A stretch of 64,000 nucleotides of DNA from Pseudoalteromonas lipolytica (GTDB taxonomy: Bacteria; Pseudomonadota; Gammaproteobacteria; Enterobacterales; Alteromonadaceae): assembly GCF_001306915.1 (NCBI RefSeq), contig NZ_LJTC01000003.1, positions 186,001 to 250,000 on the forward strand. Direction: 5' to 3'. The notes beneath the pieces were generated by a model. That model ran no database searches. It was not told the DNA's origin and saw only the letters and a list, made by a program, of their open reading frames with translations. A program made the position numbers and the translations under genes. Positions 34,250 through 43,561 of the stretch are shown one piece after another; position 1 is the first letter of the stretch, and the number at the start of each line of letters is the position of its first letter.

Positions 34250-34559
34250 ATGGCTGTAAATTTTAAGGATGAGTGGCTCTAAGCATTCTATGAAGAGGAA
34301 AAGCGGCATCGATTAATCCCTAAGGTTATCAAGAATGCTTTATATCGTAAGCTAGAAATATTAGATGCAGCAAAGGCTGAATCTGACTTAAGAGTACCAC
34401 CAGGTAACCGGTTTGAATATCTTGAAAGTAACTTGAAAGTAACTTGAAAGTAACTTGAAAGATTGGGGCTCAATACGAGTGAACAAACAGTATCGATTGA
34501 TTTTTAAGTGGGTTGATGGTGTAGCAGAAAACACCTATTTAGACCCTCATAAGTATTGA
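34250..34559 (+). pseudogene. higB: HigB-type toxin pseudogene (nonsense codon and 11-bp triplication)
   Basis: Starting at ATG 34250, the frame reads MAVNFKDEWL then TAA at 34280. It continues AFYEEEKRHRLIPKVIKNALYRKLEILDAA to RVPPGNRFEYLESNLK, which is HigB/RelE-like (P-P-G-x-R-x-E and the LK-DW block). At 34424-34456 an 11-bp unit, GAAAGTAACTT, stands three times in a row. The two extra copies (22 bp) shift the frame. After them the true frame returns as DWGSIRVNKQYRLIFKW to TYLDPHKY, with its stop 10 bp before the antitoxin. Either lesion alone would inactivate the toxin. Confidence 0.88.
34424..34456 (+). repeat. Three tandem copies of an 11-bp unit inside higB
   Basis: GAAAGTAACTT repeated three times without change, followed by GAAAGATTGG. 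One copy restores the normal reading frame (LESNLKDW), so two copies are a later gain, as expected from slipped-strand replication. Confidence 0.95.
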
Positions 34560-34569
34560 GGTAAGGGTT

Positions 34570-34899
34570 ATGCGTATTACAAAGCGTCGTCCAGTGAGTG
34601 TAGGTGAAATGCTGAAGCTAGAGTTTTTGGAGCCTATGGGCATTACATCAAAAATTTTAGCTGAAGCAATGGGTGTGCATAGAAATACAGTTAGTAACTT
34701 GATTAATGGCGGTAGCTTAACGGCGCCACTTGCAATTAAGCTAGCTGCTGCGTTAGGGAATACCCCAGAGTTTTGGCTTAATATCCAGCACTCCGTAGAT
34801 TTATGGGATACGAGAAACCGTTATCAAGAAGAGGCTAAATCTGTAAAACCCTTACTTTCTGCTCAAAAAACTTCACTACGTACATCACAAACTATTTAA
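34570..34899 (+). CDS. higA: HigA-family antitoxin, orphaned
   Basis: 109 aa with an XRE-type helix-turn-helix (SKILAEAMGVHRNTVSNLINGG) followed by APLAIKLAAALGNTPEFWLNIQHSVDLWDTRNR, the standard HigA block. It represses its own operon and neutralises HigB. It is intact although the toxin gene just upstream is dead, so it can no longer serve as an addiction module. It might persist as a regulator or simply have not yet decayed. Confidence 0.92.
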   Translation: MRITKRRPVSVGEMLKLEFLEPMGITSKILAEAMGVHRNTVSNLINGGSLTAPLAIKLAAALGNTPEFWLNIQHSVDLWDTRNRYQEEAKSVKPLLSAQKTSLRTSQTI

Positions 34900-35060
34900 A
34901 GAACTCATAACGTATATTGTTAATCCACAATCTTGATCATTACGGCAAATTCATTTGCTAGTGAAGCTGAGAAAGACGAGTTAAAAGCTTTCGTACAGAA
35001 GTTTTTATAATTAGCTTTTTTTATCCGACAATATTTCGTGGCATGTAATGCACAGAGCCA

Positions 35061-35082
35061 CGCTAACACACAGGTGTTAGCG
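35061..35082 (-). terminator. Hairpin between higA and the YfcC-type transporter
   Basis: A perfect 9-bp stem with a 4-nt loop, but without a T run on either side. It lies about 40 bp after the minus-strand transporter gene and may end its transcript weakly. Confidence 0.4.
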
Positions 35083-35123
35083 GGCATCATTAACTTAGGA
35101 GCCAATTAGCTCACTCAACTAAA

Positions 35124-36530
35124 TTAATTAAGTGTGGGCTGCACATCTAAGCCATAGCCAAACATTACAGCTAATACTAATACAACCGATGCTGCGACCA
35201 TTAGTTTAATTAGTAGTGGTAAACAGAATCTAAACCAATGTCCGTAGGGCACACCTGCCATCCCTAAAATGCCCATAAGTACGGCATTGGTAGGTATGAT
35301 CATATTTGAAAAGCCATCACCAAATTGGTAAGCAAGCACAGCAACTTGTCTTGGTACACCGACTAAATCACCTAGTGGCGCCATTAATGGCATGGTGACA
35401 TAAGCTTGGCCTGATCCAGAAGGAATAAACGTATTGAGTAGGGTTTGAATAACCAGCATGCCAATTGCAGATATTTCAGCAGATACATAAGAAAGCGGTA
35501 ACGACATGCCATGTACAAGGCTATGCAGGATTTGGCCGTCTTCTAAAATAAGGGCGATACCCCGTGCAACACCAATTAACACTGCGGTGGTAACAAGATC
35601 AGATACGCCTTCTATAAATTTGTTTGCTGCTTCATCAGCAGATAGTTTGCCTAAAATGGATACAACCACACCCCAAGCAATAAAAACACCACCTAGCTCG
35701 TATAAGTACCAGCCCTTAGTTGCGATGCCCCATACTGCAATTGCTAGGGTAATAATAAAGCTGCCTAAAACTAGTTTATGGCGCAGGGCAAGTGCTGGGT
35801 AACTTGTTGCTGTTTGATTTTCCAGTGGGCAAGGCACGCCAATCATCATTGATTTAGACGGATCGTTCGCTACCTTTTTGGTGTATTGCCAAACATGATG
35901 AAAACCAATGAGTACAAATGGAATAAATATAGCTAAACGTAACCACAGACCAGAGTAAACAGGAATGCCTGCAATTTGCTGTGCGATTAATACCGTAAAT
36001 GGGTTAAATGCCGATACCCCATAACCAATGCCATAACCTGCGACTATCATCCCTACGGCGGTCATTGCATCTAGGCGCATTGCTTTACAAAGCGCGACGA
36101 GAATAATAACAAAAGGAATATATTCGCCGGCGGTACCAATACTGCTTGATGCTAAGGCAAAGCAAAACACCACCATAAAGATTAATCGTTGCGGTTTTTT
36201 ACCGTGTCGCTCTAAAAGCCTACCAATGAGCGCATCAACAGTGCCTGTGGCACGTGCAACAGCTAATACGCCGCCCACAATTAACACAAAGAAAATAACA
36301 TCTTGAGCAGCAGCAAAAGCGCGAGGTATGGCTTGTAATAAATCCCATGGAGTTAAGTAATGGCGCTCAGCAACCGTTTGATAGGTGCCCGCAACAACCA
36401 TTTCTCGGCCTGATTCACTTAATGTAGTCGTGAAAAAACCTTGTGGTACTAACCAGGTAGCAATAAGCGCAACAACCATCATGCCCAGCAGCAGTATCAG
36501 GGTATGTGGAACTTTAAAACGTAAACCCAT
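35124..36530 (-). CDS. YfcC-type (DcuC-superfamily) inner-membrane transporter
   Basis: 468 aa with about twelve hydrophobic segments. VLAVARATGTVDALIGRLLERHGKKP, SSSIGTAGEYIPFVIILVALC, GYGVSAFNPFTVLIAQQIAGIPVYSG and TFIPSGSGQAYVTMPLMAPLGDL are characteristic of YfcC. Members are proposed to carry basic amino acids, dipeptides or C4-dicarboxylates, without a firm general substrate. It starts downstream of a terminator that ends the M24 peptidase gene, so it has its own promoter. Association with peptidases suggests a peptide product as substrate (inference). A relative lies at 53911-55320. Confidence 0.82.
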   Translation of the reverse strand: MGLRFKVPHTLILLLGMMVVALIATWLVPQGFFTTTLSESGREMVVAGTYQTVAERHYLTPWDLLQAIPRAFAAAQDVIFFVLIVGGVLAVARATGTVDALIGRLLERHGKKPQRLIFMVVFCFALASSSIGTAGEYIPFVIILVALCKAMRLDAMTAVGMIVAGYGIGYGVSAFNPFTVLIAQQIAGIPVYSGLWLRLAIFIPFVLIGFHHVWQYTKKVANDPSKSMMIGVPCPLENQTATSYPALALRHKLVLGSFIITLAIAVWGIATKGWYLYELGGVFIAWGVVVSILGKLSADEAANKFIEGVSDLVTTAVLIGVARGIALILEDGQILHSLVHGMSLPLSYVSAEISAIGMLVIQTLLNTFIPSGSGQAYVTMPLMAPLGDLVGVPRQVAVLAYQFGDGFSNMIIPTNAVLMGILGMAGVPYGHWFRFCLPLLIKLMVAASVVLVLAVMFGYGLDVQPTLN

Positions 36531-36644
36531 TTATTCTCCGTAATTATGTTAGGTTAAATTCTTGAAATCATAACATGATAAAAGCGGATAGGTTGTCTCT
36601 AAAATGTCCACACTGTTAATGATTGTAATAATTAAGATACAAAA

Positions 36645-36664
36645 AAGGCCAGAAAACTGGCCTT
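36645..36664 (-). terminator. Rho-independent terminator of M24 peptidase gene
   Basis: A perfect 8-bp stem, AAGGCCAG/CTGGCCTT (36645-36652, 36657-36664), with an AAAA loop. Read on the minus strand it is followed by TTTTTT, about 20 bp after the peptidase stop. Confidence 0.87.
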
Positions 36665-36682
36665 ATAAAGTTTATTTGAATT

Positions 36683-37903
36683 TTATTTAGCTAACCCAAA
36701 TGGGTCATCGATGCTATGAGCAGGCTCGGTAAACCAACGCGGACCTTCGTCTGTCATATAAAAGTGATCTTCTAAGCGAATACCAAACTCATCAGGTACG
36801 ACAATCATAGGTTCATTACTAAAACACATACCTGTTGCGAGTGGGGTAGGGTTACCACCCACGAGGTATGGCCATTCATGAATATCTAAACCAATGCCAT
36901 GGCCGGTTCTGTGTGGGCAGCCTGGTGTTTGATACTCTGGTCCCATGCCATTTTCGGCAAGGTACTGTCTTGCAGCATCGTCTACTTTGCCACATGCCAC
37001 ACCATTTTTTGCGGCAGCAAAAGCAGCAAGTTGGGCATTTTTCTCGTGTTGCCAAAACATACGTTGACGTTCGGTTGCTTCACCAAATACATAAGTACGG
37101 GTAATGTCAGAGAGGTAATCATGCACTTTACAGCCAGTATCAATCAGTACCACGTCACCTTTTTTAAGGGTTTGCGGGTTTTTAACACCATGCGGAAAAG
37201 ACGACGCAACACCAAATAACACAATACAAAAATAGTTACCCGGTGCGCCGACTTTTTGGTGCGCTTTTTTAATAAAGGCTTCAACCTCAGTTGTGGTGAT
37301 ACCTTCATAAAGCATACTTGCCGTTGCTTTGTGTACTTCTAAAGTCATGTCCATAGCACGTTGCATTAAGGCAAGTTCATTGGCTGATTTATGCATACGG
37401 CAGTGCGCTGTCACGCACTGTGCGTTAACAATGTTGTAATTGCCGTTAGCTTTATTAATGCCGTCGTAGATGAAAAACTGTGCGCTTTCATCAATACCAA
37501 GGGTGCCTGTTTTGCTAATGCCCATTTCTGTAAGAACATCTACACATAGTTGATAAGGGTTTTCGTGTTCTTGCCAACCACGAATTGGGCCATCAATCAC
37601 CATAAAATCGTTTAAGCTGCCGATTTCAAAAAACGGCGCTATGTATTGCACATCACCTTTTGCAGGTAAAATAGCGCCAACTAAACGCTCACTTGCGTAC
37701 CAACGCATCCCTGTAAAATAGGCTAGGTTAGTGCCTGCATTTAAATAAATTGCATCAATGTTGTTTGCTTGCAGATACGCTTGTGCTTTTGCGATACGCG
37801 CATCAAATTCGTCATTTTGAATAGGGGTTAAATCTGTTGTCATATCTGACAAAGAGTCAAGCGCCTGCTCTGGCGTTTGTGTGCCAATACCATATGTTGT
37901 CAT
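36683..37903 (-). CDS. M24-family metallopeptidase (Xaa-Pro peptidase-like)
   Basis: 406 aa from the ATG at 37903, which has AGGAG 8 bp upstream. The longer frame back to 38038 overlaps the divergent gene and is rejected. A creatinase-like N-domain precedes the pita-bread domain, in which all five metal ligands are visible: Asp in VVLIDTG, Asp in SDITRTYV, His in HRTGHGIGLDIHE, Glu in SNEPM and Glu in RLEDH. It should release an N-terminal residue from X-Pro or related peptides, probably in the cytoplasm. Divergent from a second M24 gene over 129 bp. Confidence 0.86.
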   Translation of the reverse strand: MTTYGIGTQTPEQALDSLSDMTTDLTPIQNDEFDARIAKAQAYLQANNIDAIYLNAGTNLAYFTGMRWYASERLVGAILPAKGDVQYIAPFFEIGSLNDFMVIDGPIRGWQEHENPYQLCVDVLTEMGISKTGTLGIDESAQFFIYDGINKANGNYNIVNAQCVTAHCRMHKSANELALMQRAMDMTLEVHKATASMLYEGITTTEVEAFIKKAHQKVGAPGNYFCIVLFGVASSFPHGVKNPQTLKKGDVVLIDTGCKVHDYLSDITRTYVFGEATERQRMFWQHEKNAQLAAFAAAKNGVACGKVDDAARQYLAENGMGPEYQTPGCPHRTGHGIGLDIHEWPYLVGGNPTPLATGMCFSNEPMIVVPDEFGIRLEDHFYMTDEGPRWFTEPAHSIDDPFGLAK

Positions 37904-38032
37904 TGTGTACTCCTTGGTTTTTTCTGCATTGTGGCTTGAGTAAACAGTTGATGCAAACTCACTGCGACTAATCGCATAATATTCGTATTTATGGACATAA
38001 CTGTTAGCATGCGCAAAAAATAAGGAGCGACA

Positions 38033-39118
38033 ATGCAAGTTAATTACTTAAAAAGACAAGCTGAATTTAAAGCCTTGCTAGAGCAACAAGGTTACAGCGC
38101 CATGTTAGTACTTGGTCATGAAAATATTCGTTACTTAAGTGGTTTTAGCGGTAATGCTGCTTATGCATTAATTACTCAAGATGCGTGTGTGTTGATCACT
38201 GATTACCGATACCACCAACGTGCAATTGCAGAAACAACTGGGTTTGAAGTTGTTTGTCGAGACAGAGACAACGAAACCCTTGGCCATTGTATAAATAGGC
38301 ACCTTAACCCGAACAGCCATGTCGCATTTGATGCAAGCTATGTCACGGTAGCAATTTGGCAAGGTGTGGCAGATGAACTAACCGGTCACACTCTAACAGC
38401 GGTAAACGGCTTAATTGAAAAACTTAGACGCGTTAAAGACAACTGGGAAGTTGCGCAAATCAAAGCTGCTGCGGCCATCGCTGATGAAGCATTAGCACAA
38501 ACGCTACCTTATTTTAAACCGGGTGTAACTGAGCGTGACCTTGCCTTAGAGCTTGAATTTAGAATGCAAAAGCTAGGTTCAGAAGGTATGTCGTTTGCCA
38601 CCATTATGCTATTTGCAGAGCGCTCAGCCTTGCCGCACGGTAACCCGTCAGATCAGGTTTTAAAGCAAGGTGACTTTGTAACCCTTGATTTTGGTGCGGT
38701 TGTAAATGGCTATCGCTCTGATATGACCCGCAGTTACATCATTGGCGAAGCGTCAGAAAAACAAACCCGTATTTATAATACTGTTCTTGATGCACAAAAT
38801 GCGGCACTAGAAATGGTTAAATCGGGTGTTAATTGTTTAGATTTAAATGCTATATCAAACAAGGTGATTGCTGAAGCGGGCTTTGGTGAGTACGCCGGTA
38901 AAGGGCTTGGCCATGGTTTAGGGCTATTTTTACATGAAGTGCCATTTATTAACACATTGACAGACTACAACCTTGAAGTTGGTAATGTGATCACTATTGA
39001 GCCTGGCATTTATATACCAGGCTATGGTGGTGTACGCCTTGAAGATGACATAGTTGTCACCGAATCTGGTTTTGAGGTGTTAACCCATGCGCCTAAGCCA
39101 TTTATAATCTATTGCTAA
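38033..39118 (+). CDS. M24-family Xaa-Pro aminopeptidase or dipeptidase
   Basis: 361 aa, preceded by AAGGAGCG. N-terminal creatinase-like domain (VLGHENIRYLSGFSGNAAY) and a pita-bread domain with the ligands Asp (TLDFGAV), Asp (SDMTRSY), His (LGHGLGLFLHEVP), Glu (TIEPGIY) and Glu (RLEDDIVV). It is the short YqhT/PepQ-like form without the extra domain of PepP. It stands back to back with the other M24 gene, so both may be expressed together during peptide or amino-acid use. Confidence 0.87.
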   Translation: MQVNYLKRQAEFKALLEQQGYSAMLVLGHENIRYLSGFSGNAAYALITQDACVLITDYRYHQRAIAETTGFEVVCRDRDNETLGHCINRHLNPNSHVAFDASYVTVAIWQGVADELTGHTLTAVNGLIEKLRRVKDNWEVAQIKAAAAIADEALAQTLPYFKPGVTERDLALELEFRMQKLGSEGMSFATIMLFAERSALPHGNPSDQVLKQGDFVTLDFGAVVNGYRSDMTRSYIIGEASEKQTRIYNTVLDAQNAALEMVKSGVNCLDLNAISNKVIAEAGFGEYAGKGLGHGLGLFLHEVPFINTLTDYNLEVGNVITIEPGIYIPGYGGVRLEDDIVVTESGFEVLTHAPKPFIIYC

Positions 39119-39125
39119 ATTAAGG

Positions 39126-39734
39126 TTATTTTTTAGCATACGCTAAGCGGGCTAAACGTTCAGTTACATGGTAACTATCAAGCCCGCTCACTGTGACTGT
39201 GTCAATGGCTTCAATATCGACAAAGCCATCTTCTTGCAAGCAAGCCTCATCTAAGTAAATATCGGTTATTTCACCTATGATCAGCTCAGTGCCATTGATG
39301 GCAAGGTGATGGTGTTCTTTCAGCTCAAGCGCATATTTAAGCTTACTTTCTTTAACAAAAGGCGCTGTAAAGTCATTTAGGTATTCAGTACTGAGCCCTG
39401 TTGCATCAAATTCAGACTCGTCTTTGTCGTAGCGTGCTGATGTTTGATGTGCTTTGTTATAAATGTCTTTGTTCACGTGGTTAATCGTGTACTGCTTAGT
39501 GGCTAATAAGTTCTCTAAGGTATGGCGAGGCACTGAATGAGGCCTTATGATCATACCCACTAAAGGGGGATGTGCCCCAAGATGAAATACTGAACTGACA
39601 ATCGCCAAATTGGTTTGGCCGTTGCTATCTTGAGTGCCGATTAAGTTGGCACTTTTAAACCCCGACAAACTATTAATTAAATGAGCGCGGTAGCGGTTTT
39701 CTAAATCAGCAATGACTTGTTTTGTAAAATGCAT
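39126..39734 (-). CDS. Flavin reductase-like FMN-binding protein
   Basis: 202 aa with the split-barrel flavin reductase signature: SGFKSANLIGTQDSNGQTNLAIVSSVFHLGAHPPLVGMIIRP, then HTLENLLATKQYTINHVN. FMN-binding proteins of this group give reduced flavin to partner enzymes or act as small reductases. It is convergent with the M24 gene (7 bp apart) and 10 bp from the SDR gene on the same strand, with which it probably forms an operon. Confidence 0.8.
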   Translation of the reverse strand: MHFTKQVIADLENRYRAHLINSLSGFKSANLIGTQDSNGQTNLAIVSSVFHLGAHPPLVGMIIRPHSVPRHTLENLLATKQYTINHVNKDIYNKAHQTSARYDKDESEFDATGLSTEYLNDFTAPFVKESKLKYALELKEHHHLAINGTELIIGEITDIYLDEACLQEDGFVDIEAIDTVTVSGLDSYHVTERLARLAYAKK

Positions 39735-39744
39735 AAATTTCCTG

Positions 39745-40491
39745 TTACCAGTCTATGGGTTTTCCTTGCCAGTCAAAGTAGGCAGGGTTTTGTGATTGTT
39801 GTAAATAGTCAGCATCACTTATCAATGAATACAGCTGCTCGGCTACAAACTTAGGGGTAAATAACTTTCCTTTGGGTACATTTGCCTGAAAGGGTTTTGA
39901 TAACGGCGTATCAGTGGTACCTGGGTGAAATAACACGCAGTAGCACTTTTTATTGCGTCTGCTAAGTTCAATCGCTGCAGATTTAAATAACATATTTAAT
40001 GCCGCCTTCGATGCCCGATAGCTATACCAACCGCCTAACTTGTTATCACTGATGCTACCAACACGTGCACTAAGGGCACACACCACAGTTGAAACTTGTG
40101 GCTTTAAAAGCGATGAGAATAAAGTCACACAGCGAATTGGTAGTAGAGCATTCGTCATCATGCTATTTATAAAGTGCTGCTCAGATATTTGTTCAAGTTT
40201 ACGTTCAGGCGCATTATCTGGATCATGTAATAGGCCGTTAAATATCATCAACTGGGCTAAATCATAGTGGCCATCGGCAAGTTCTTTAGCAATGCCACTT
40301 AAGCTTTGCTCTGAATAATCAGTAATAAAATGCTGGTGACTTATCTCATTGCTTGATGACTCATTGAAACTTGCCTTAAATTCATCTCGACTGATGGTGA
40401 CGATATGACCCGTGTTGATTTGTTTATGAAGAGTAGTGAAATAGGCATTTGCAATTTCACTGCGTGCACCACACAAAATATAGAGTTGCAT
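39745..40491 (-). CDS. Short-chain dehydrogenase/reductase family protein
   Basis: 249 aa from the ATG at 40491; an upstream start at 40533 would add a phenylalanine-rich stretch unlike the family. The nucleotide-binding motif is weak (LCGARSEIANAYF in place of TGASRGIG), while NGLLHDP, VVCALSARVGSISDN, the catalytic WYSYRASKAALNML (YxxxK) and HPGTTDTPLSKPF are present. It is closest to the CsgA-like SDR branch. The cofactor and substrate are unknown. Confidence 0.78.
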   Translation of the reverse strand: MQLYILCGARSEIANAYFTTLHKQINTGHIVTISRDEFKASFNESSSNEISHQHFITDYSEQSLSGIAKELADGHYDLAQLMIFNGLLHDPDNAPERKLEQISEQHFINSMMTNALLPIRCVTLFSSLLKPQVSTVVCALSARVGSISDNKLGGWYSYRASKAALNMLFKSAAIELSRRNKKCYCVLFHPGTTDTPLSKPFQANVPKGKLFTPKFVAEQLYSLISDADYLQQSQNPAYFDWQGKPIDW

Positions 40492-40668
40492 TTTTGACCT
40501 GTTATAAAAATATTTGAAAAAAATTTCGCTCAAACTATCACCAACTAATAAAATGATAGTAGCTCTGTTTGTCTTGAGCTAACCCTACAAACATATAAAA
40601 AAAGGCGGGTAAAGATTTGACCATGCAAACATAAAGGATGCCTTAATTTACGGGGATTTTACCTTTTA

Positions 40669-40693
40669 AATTGGTAAGTCCATTTTACCAATT
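40669..40693 (+). promoter_or_regulatory. Palindromic operator candidate upstream of ppc
   Basis: AATTGGTAA (40669-40677) and TTACCAATT (40685-40693), a perfect 9-bp inverted repeat with a 7-bp spacer; a further TTTTACC half-site stands at 40657-40663. ATTGGT/ACCAAT half-sites recall PdhR/LldR-type GntR operators, but the spacer is wider than their usual three bases. Confidence 0.45.
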
Positions 40694-40836
40694 GAGCTAG
40701 CTTTAACGCTTTGTAGCTGACTAAGCTGCGTATTTATTACACTTTTATGTTTATAGATTGGTTATTCTTTTTTACGAGTATGTTAGAAAATTCGATCTAT
40801 TAAATTAACGCTGACAATGATATTAATAAAAGGGAT

Positions 40837-40872
40837 CAGTATTTAGCTGCGCTCGTGCTTGGCTAAATACTG
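40837..40872 (+). promoter_or_regulatory. Stable hairpin in the ppc leader
   Basis: CAGTATTTAGC (40837-40847) and GCTAAATACTG (40862-40872) pair perfectly over 11 bp with a 14-nt loop, ending 31 bp before the ppc RBS. There is no T run, so it is more likely an operator or mRNA-stability element than a terminator. Confidence 0.5.
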
Positions 40873-40915
40873 TGCAGTAAGTACTTTCAACTTAGTTAAA
40901 GAAAGGAGTATGAGA

Positions 40916-43561
40916 ATGAGTGAACAATACGCTGCACTTCGCGGTAATGTTAGTATGCTTGGACAAATGCTGGGTCAAACCATTAAAGATGCACAAGGAC
41001 AAGCCATTTTAGATAAGGTAGAAGAGATTCGCGCTTTATCTAAATCGTCACGTAGTGGTAACGAAGCCGACAGACAGGCGCTTATCGAAGTACTACACGC
41101 TCTCACAGATGAAGAACTATTACCGGTTGCACGCTCATTTAATCATTTTTTGAATCTTGCTAATGTTGCTGAACAATTTCATACCGTATCGCGCTTTAAT
41201 GATGTTGGCTTTTGCCAACTAAACCCTCTCACTCAAACATTAAAAGCGTTAGCAACAGCTTCAAAGCAAGGTCAAGTTGATCCGAATCACTTGGCACAAA
41301 CACTCTCAAAACTCCACATCAATTTAGTCCTGACGGCTCACCCAACTGAGGTGACACGCCGTACAATGATCAATAAACACGTTGAATTAAGTGATTGCCT
41401 TGCCTCTTTAGAGCGTAAAGACAACTTACCAAGTGAACGTGCAGATTTATTAAACCGCATTGCCCAACTTATTAGCCAAGCGTGGCATACCGACGACATT
41501 CGTCGCTCACGCCCAACGCCAATTGACGAAGCTAAATGGGGTTTTGCGGTTATTGAAAATAGCTTATGGCACGCTGTTCCGCGTTTCTTACGGGAGTTTG
41601 GCGAGGACGTAAAATCAGAGCTTGATCTTGAGCTGCCTATTGATTTCAGCCCAATAGAATTTACTTCTTGGATGGGCGGTGACCGTGATGGTAACCCGTT
41701 CGTCACCGCTGAAGTCACACAGCAAGTACTTGATCATGGCCGCTGGATGGCACTCGATTTGTATTCCCGTGATATCGAAACGCTAAGCAATGAGCTATCA
41801 ATGTCGGATGCAAGCGATGAGCTTATTGAGCTTGCAGGCCAAGACTTTGAACCTTACCGTGCGGTACTTAAAAAATTAAAGAATCAAATTGCTGAAACTG
41901 TGACGCATTTGGGCGCTAAAATTAAGAAAAAGCGCACTGATTCTGAAGATTTAATTACCGATATCGCGCAAATTAAACACCCAATCGAAGTGTGTTATCG
42001 CTCGCTTATTAAAACCAACATGAAAGTAGTTGCCGATGGCTTGCTGCTTGATGTTCTGCGCCGTATTAACAGCTTTGGTCTGCGCCTTGCAAAACTTGAT
42101 GTACGTCAGGATTCATCGCGTCATGGTGATGTTTTCTCTGAACTAACACGTTATTTAGGTTTAGGTGATTACCATCAATGGCAAGAAGAAGACAAACAAG
42201 CGTTTTTACTTGCTGAGCTAAACTCTCGACGTCCGCTAATTCCAAAACATTGGCAACCAAGTCCAGAAGTACAAGAGGTGCTAGATACATTCGATGTAAT
42301 CGCAGCGCAAGATGCTCAAACATTTGGTTTGTATATTATCTCGATGGCACGTACCGCATCTGATGTGCTGGCAGTACAGTTATTGCTTAAAGAAAGTGGT
42401 TGTAAGTTTAACTTACCGGTTGCGCCATTATTTGAAACGTTAGACGATTTAAATAATGGTAAAGAGGTTATCGAATGTTTACTTGATAACACTTGGTACC
42501 GTGGTCATATTCAAAACCAACAAAATGTCATGATCGGCTACTCAGACTCAGCAAAAGATGCAGGTATGATGGCTGCTGGTTGGGCACAATATGAAGCTAT
42601 GGATAAGCTGGTTCAATTAGCCGAAAATCGCGGTATTGAGCTTATCTTATTCCACGGTCGTGGTGGTACGGTTGGTCGCGGTGGTGCGCCAGCTGCGCAA
42701 GCACTGCGCTCACAGCCTCCAGGTTCATTAAAAGGTGGCCTGCGTGTAACAGAGCAAGGTGAAATGATCCGCTTTAAGTTTGGTTTGCCTGCTGTTGCGC
42801 TACAAAGTTTAAATATTTACGCCGGTGCAGTTCTAGAAAGTAACTTGCTACCACCGCCAGAGCCAAAGAGCGAATGGCGTGATGTTATGGAACTTATTAG
42901 TGCTGATTCGTGTGAGCATTACCGCCAAGTTGTGCGCCATGATGAAAACTTTGTGCCTTACTTTAGAATGGCAACGCCAGAGCAAGAGCTTTCTAAATTG
43001 CCACTAGGCTCTCGCCCTGCGAAGCGTAATCCGAACGGTGGCGTAGAGAGCCTACGTGCTATTCCATGGATTTTTGCATGGAGCCAAAATCGTTTAATGT
43101 TGCCTGCTTGGTTAGGTGCGTTAACAGGTCTTAAAGCTGCGTTAGATAAGTATGGCATCGAGACACTTCATGAAATGAGCTTAAAATGGCCATTCTTCCG
43201 TGCTCGTTTAGAGATGCTAGAGATGGTATTTAGTAAAGCCGATTCATGGTTAAGTGCGCATTACGATGATGCACTAGTGACTGAGCAATATAAGCCATTA
43301 GGCGTGAAGCTACGTCAAGAATTGAGCGAGGCGATTGAGCTTGTTCAATCGCTTAGCCCACAAAAGAGCCTGCTTGCAGACCAACCTTGGATCAAAGAGT
43401 CAATCGCACTTCGCAACCCGTACACAGATCCACTTAACTTATTACAAGTTGAGTTACTGCGTCGTTCACGCGTAGCTGACGTGGGCTCTGAAGGCGATAT
43501 TGATAATGCCTTGATGATCACTATGACAGGTATCGCTGCTGGTATGCGTAATACCGGTTAA
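40916..43561 (+). CDS. ppc: Phosphoenolpyruvate carboxylase
   Basis: 881 aa from ATG 40916, very near the 883 aa of the E. coli enzyme. The RBS AGGAG at 40904-40908 sits 7 bp before it; earlier TTG and ATG codons are less well placed. Catalytic motifs: [14 protein letters not shown], the basic [10 protein letters not shown] loop, [20 protein letters not shown], and the conserved C-terminus MRNTG. It makes oxaloacetate from PEP and bicarbonate to refill the TCA cycle and feed the aspartate family. The stop overlaps the convergent kinase gene by 4 bp. Confidence 0.98.
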   Translation: MSEQYAALRGNVSMLGQMLGQTIKDAQGQAILDKVEEIRALSKSSRSGNEADRQALIEVLHALTDEELLPVARSFNHFLNLANVAEQFHTVSRFNDVGFCQLNPLTQTLKALATASKQGQVDPNHLAQTLSKLHINLVLTAHPTEVTRRTMINKHVELSDCLASLERKDNLPSERADLLNRIAQLISQAWHTDDIRRSRPTPIDEAKWGFAVIENSLWHAVPRFLREFGEDVKSELDLELPIDFSPIEFTSWMGGDRDGNPFVTAEVTQQVLDHGRWMALDLYSRDIETLSNELSMSDASDELIELAGQDFEPYRAVLKKLKNQIAETVTHLGAKIKKKRTDSEDLITDIAQIKHPIEVCYRSLIKTNMKVVADGLLLDVLRRINSFGLRLAKLDVRQDSSRHGDVFSELTRYLGLGDYHQWQEEDKQAFLLAELNSRRPLIPKHWQPSPEVQEVLDTFDVIAAQDAQTFGLYIISMARTASDVLAVQLLLKESGCKFNLPVAPLFETLDDLNNGKEVIECLLDNTWYRGHIQNQQNVMIGYSDSAKDAGMMAAGWAQYEAMDKLVQLAENRGIELILFHGRGGTVGRGGAPAAQALRSQPPGSLKGGLRVTEQGEMIRFKFGLPAVALQSLNIYAGAVLESNLLPPPEPKSEWRDVMELISADSCEHYRQVVRHDENFVPYFRMATPEQELSKLPLGSRPAKRNPNGGVESLRAIPWIFAWSQNRLMLPAWLGALTGLKAALDKYGIETLHEMSLKWPFFRARLEMLEMVFSKADSWLSAHYDDALVTEQYKPLGVKLRQELSEAIELVQSLSPQKSLLADQPWIKESIALRNPYTDPLNLLQVELLRRSRVADVGSEGDIDNALMITMTGIAAGMRNTG

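Larger units (their letters stand above)
40492..40915 (+). other. Long leader region of ppc
   Basis: 424 bp without a gene between the divergent SDR and ppc genes. It contains two perfect inverted repeats listed separately and several AT-rich promoter-like stretches. Confidence 0.5.

Noticed and set aside
34288..34473. Minus-strand 61-aa open frame over the toxin remnant
   Set aside because: It is the complement of the broken higB gene, whose true coding frame is recognisable on the plus strand.
34929..35009. Short plus-strand frame ending SEAEKDELKAFVQKFL
   Set aside because: It reads like the tail of a real protein, but there is no start context, no upstream domain and no recognisable family; perhaps a gene scrap, too weak to list.
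37904..38038. N-terminal extension of the minus-strand M24 peptidase
   Set aside because: It would overlap the divergent gene and lacks an RBS, whereas the ATG at 37903 has a strong AGGAG.
40660..40700. tRNA-like stretch on the minus strand (AGCTCAATTGGTA)
   Set aside because: It recalls a D-arm, but no acceptor stem, anticodon arm or T-arm can be built around it. The similarity comes from the ATTGGTAA palindrome.
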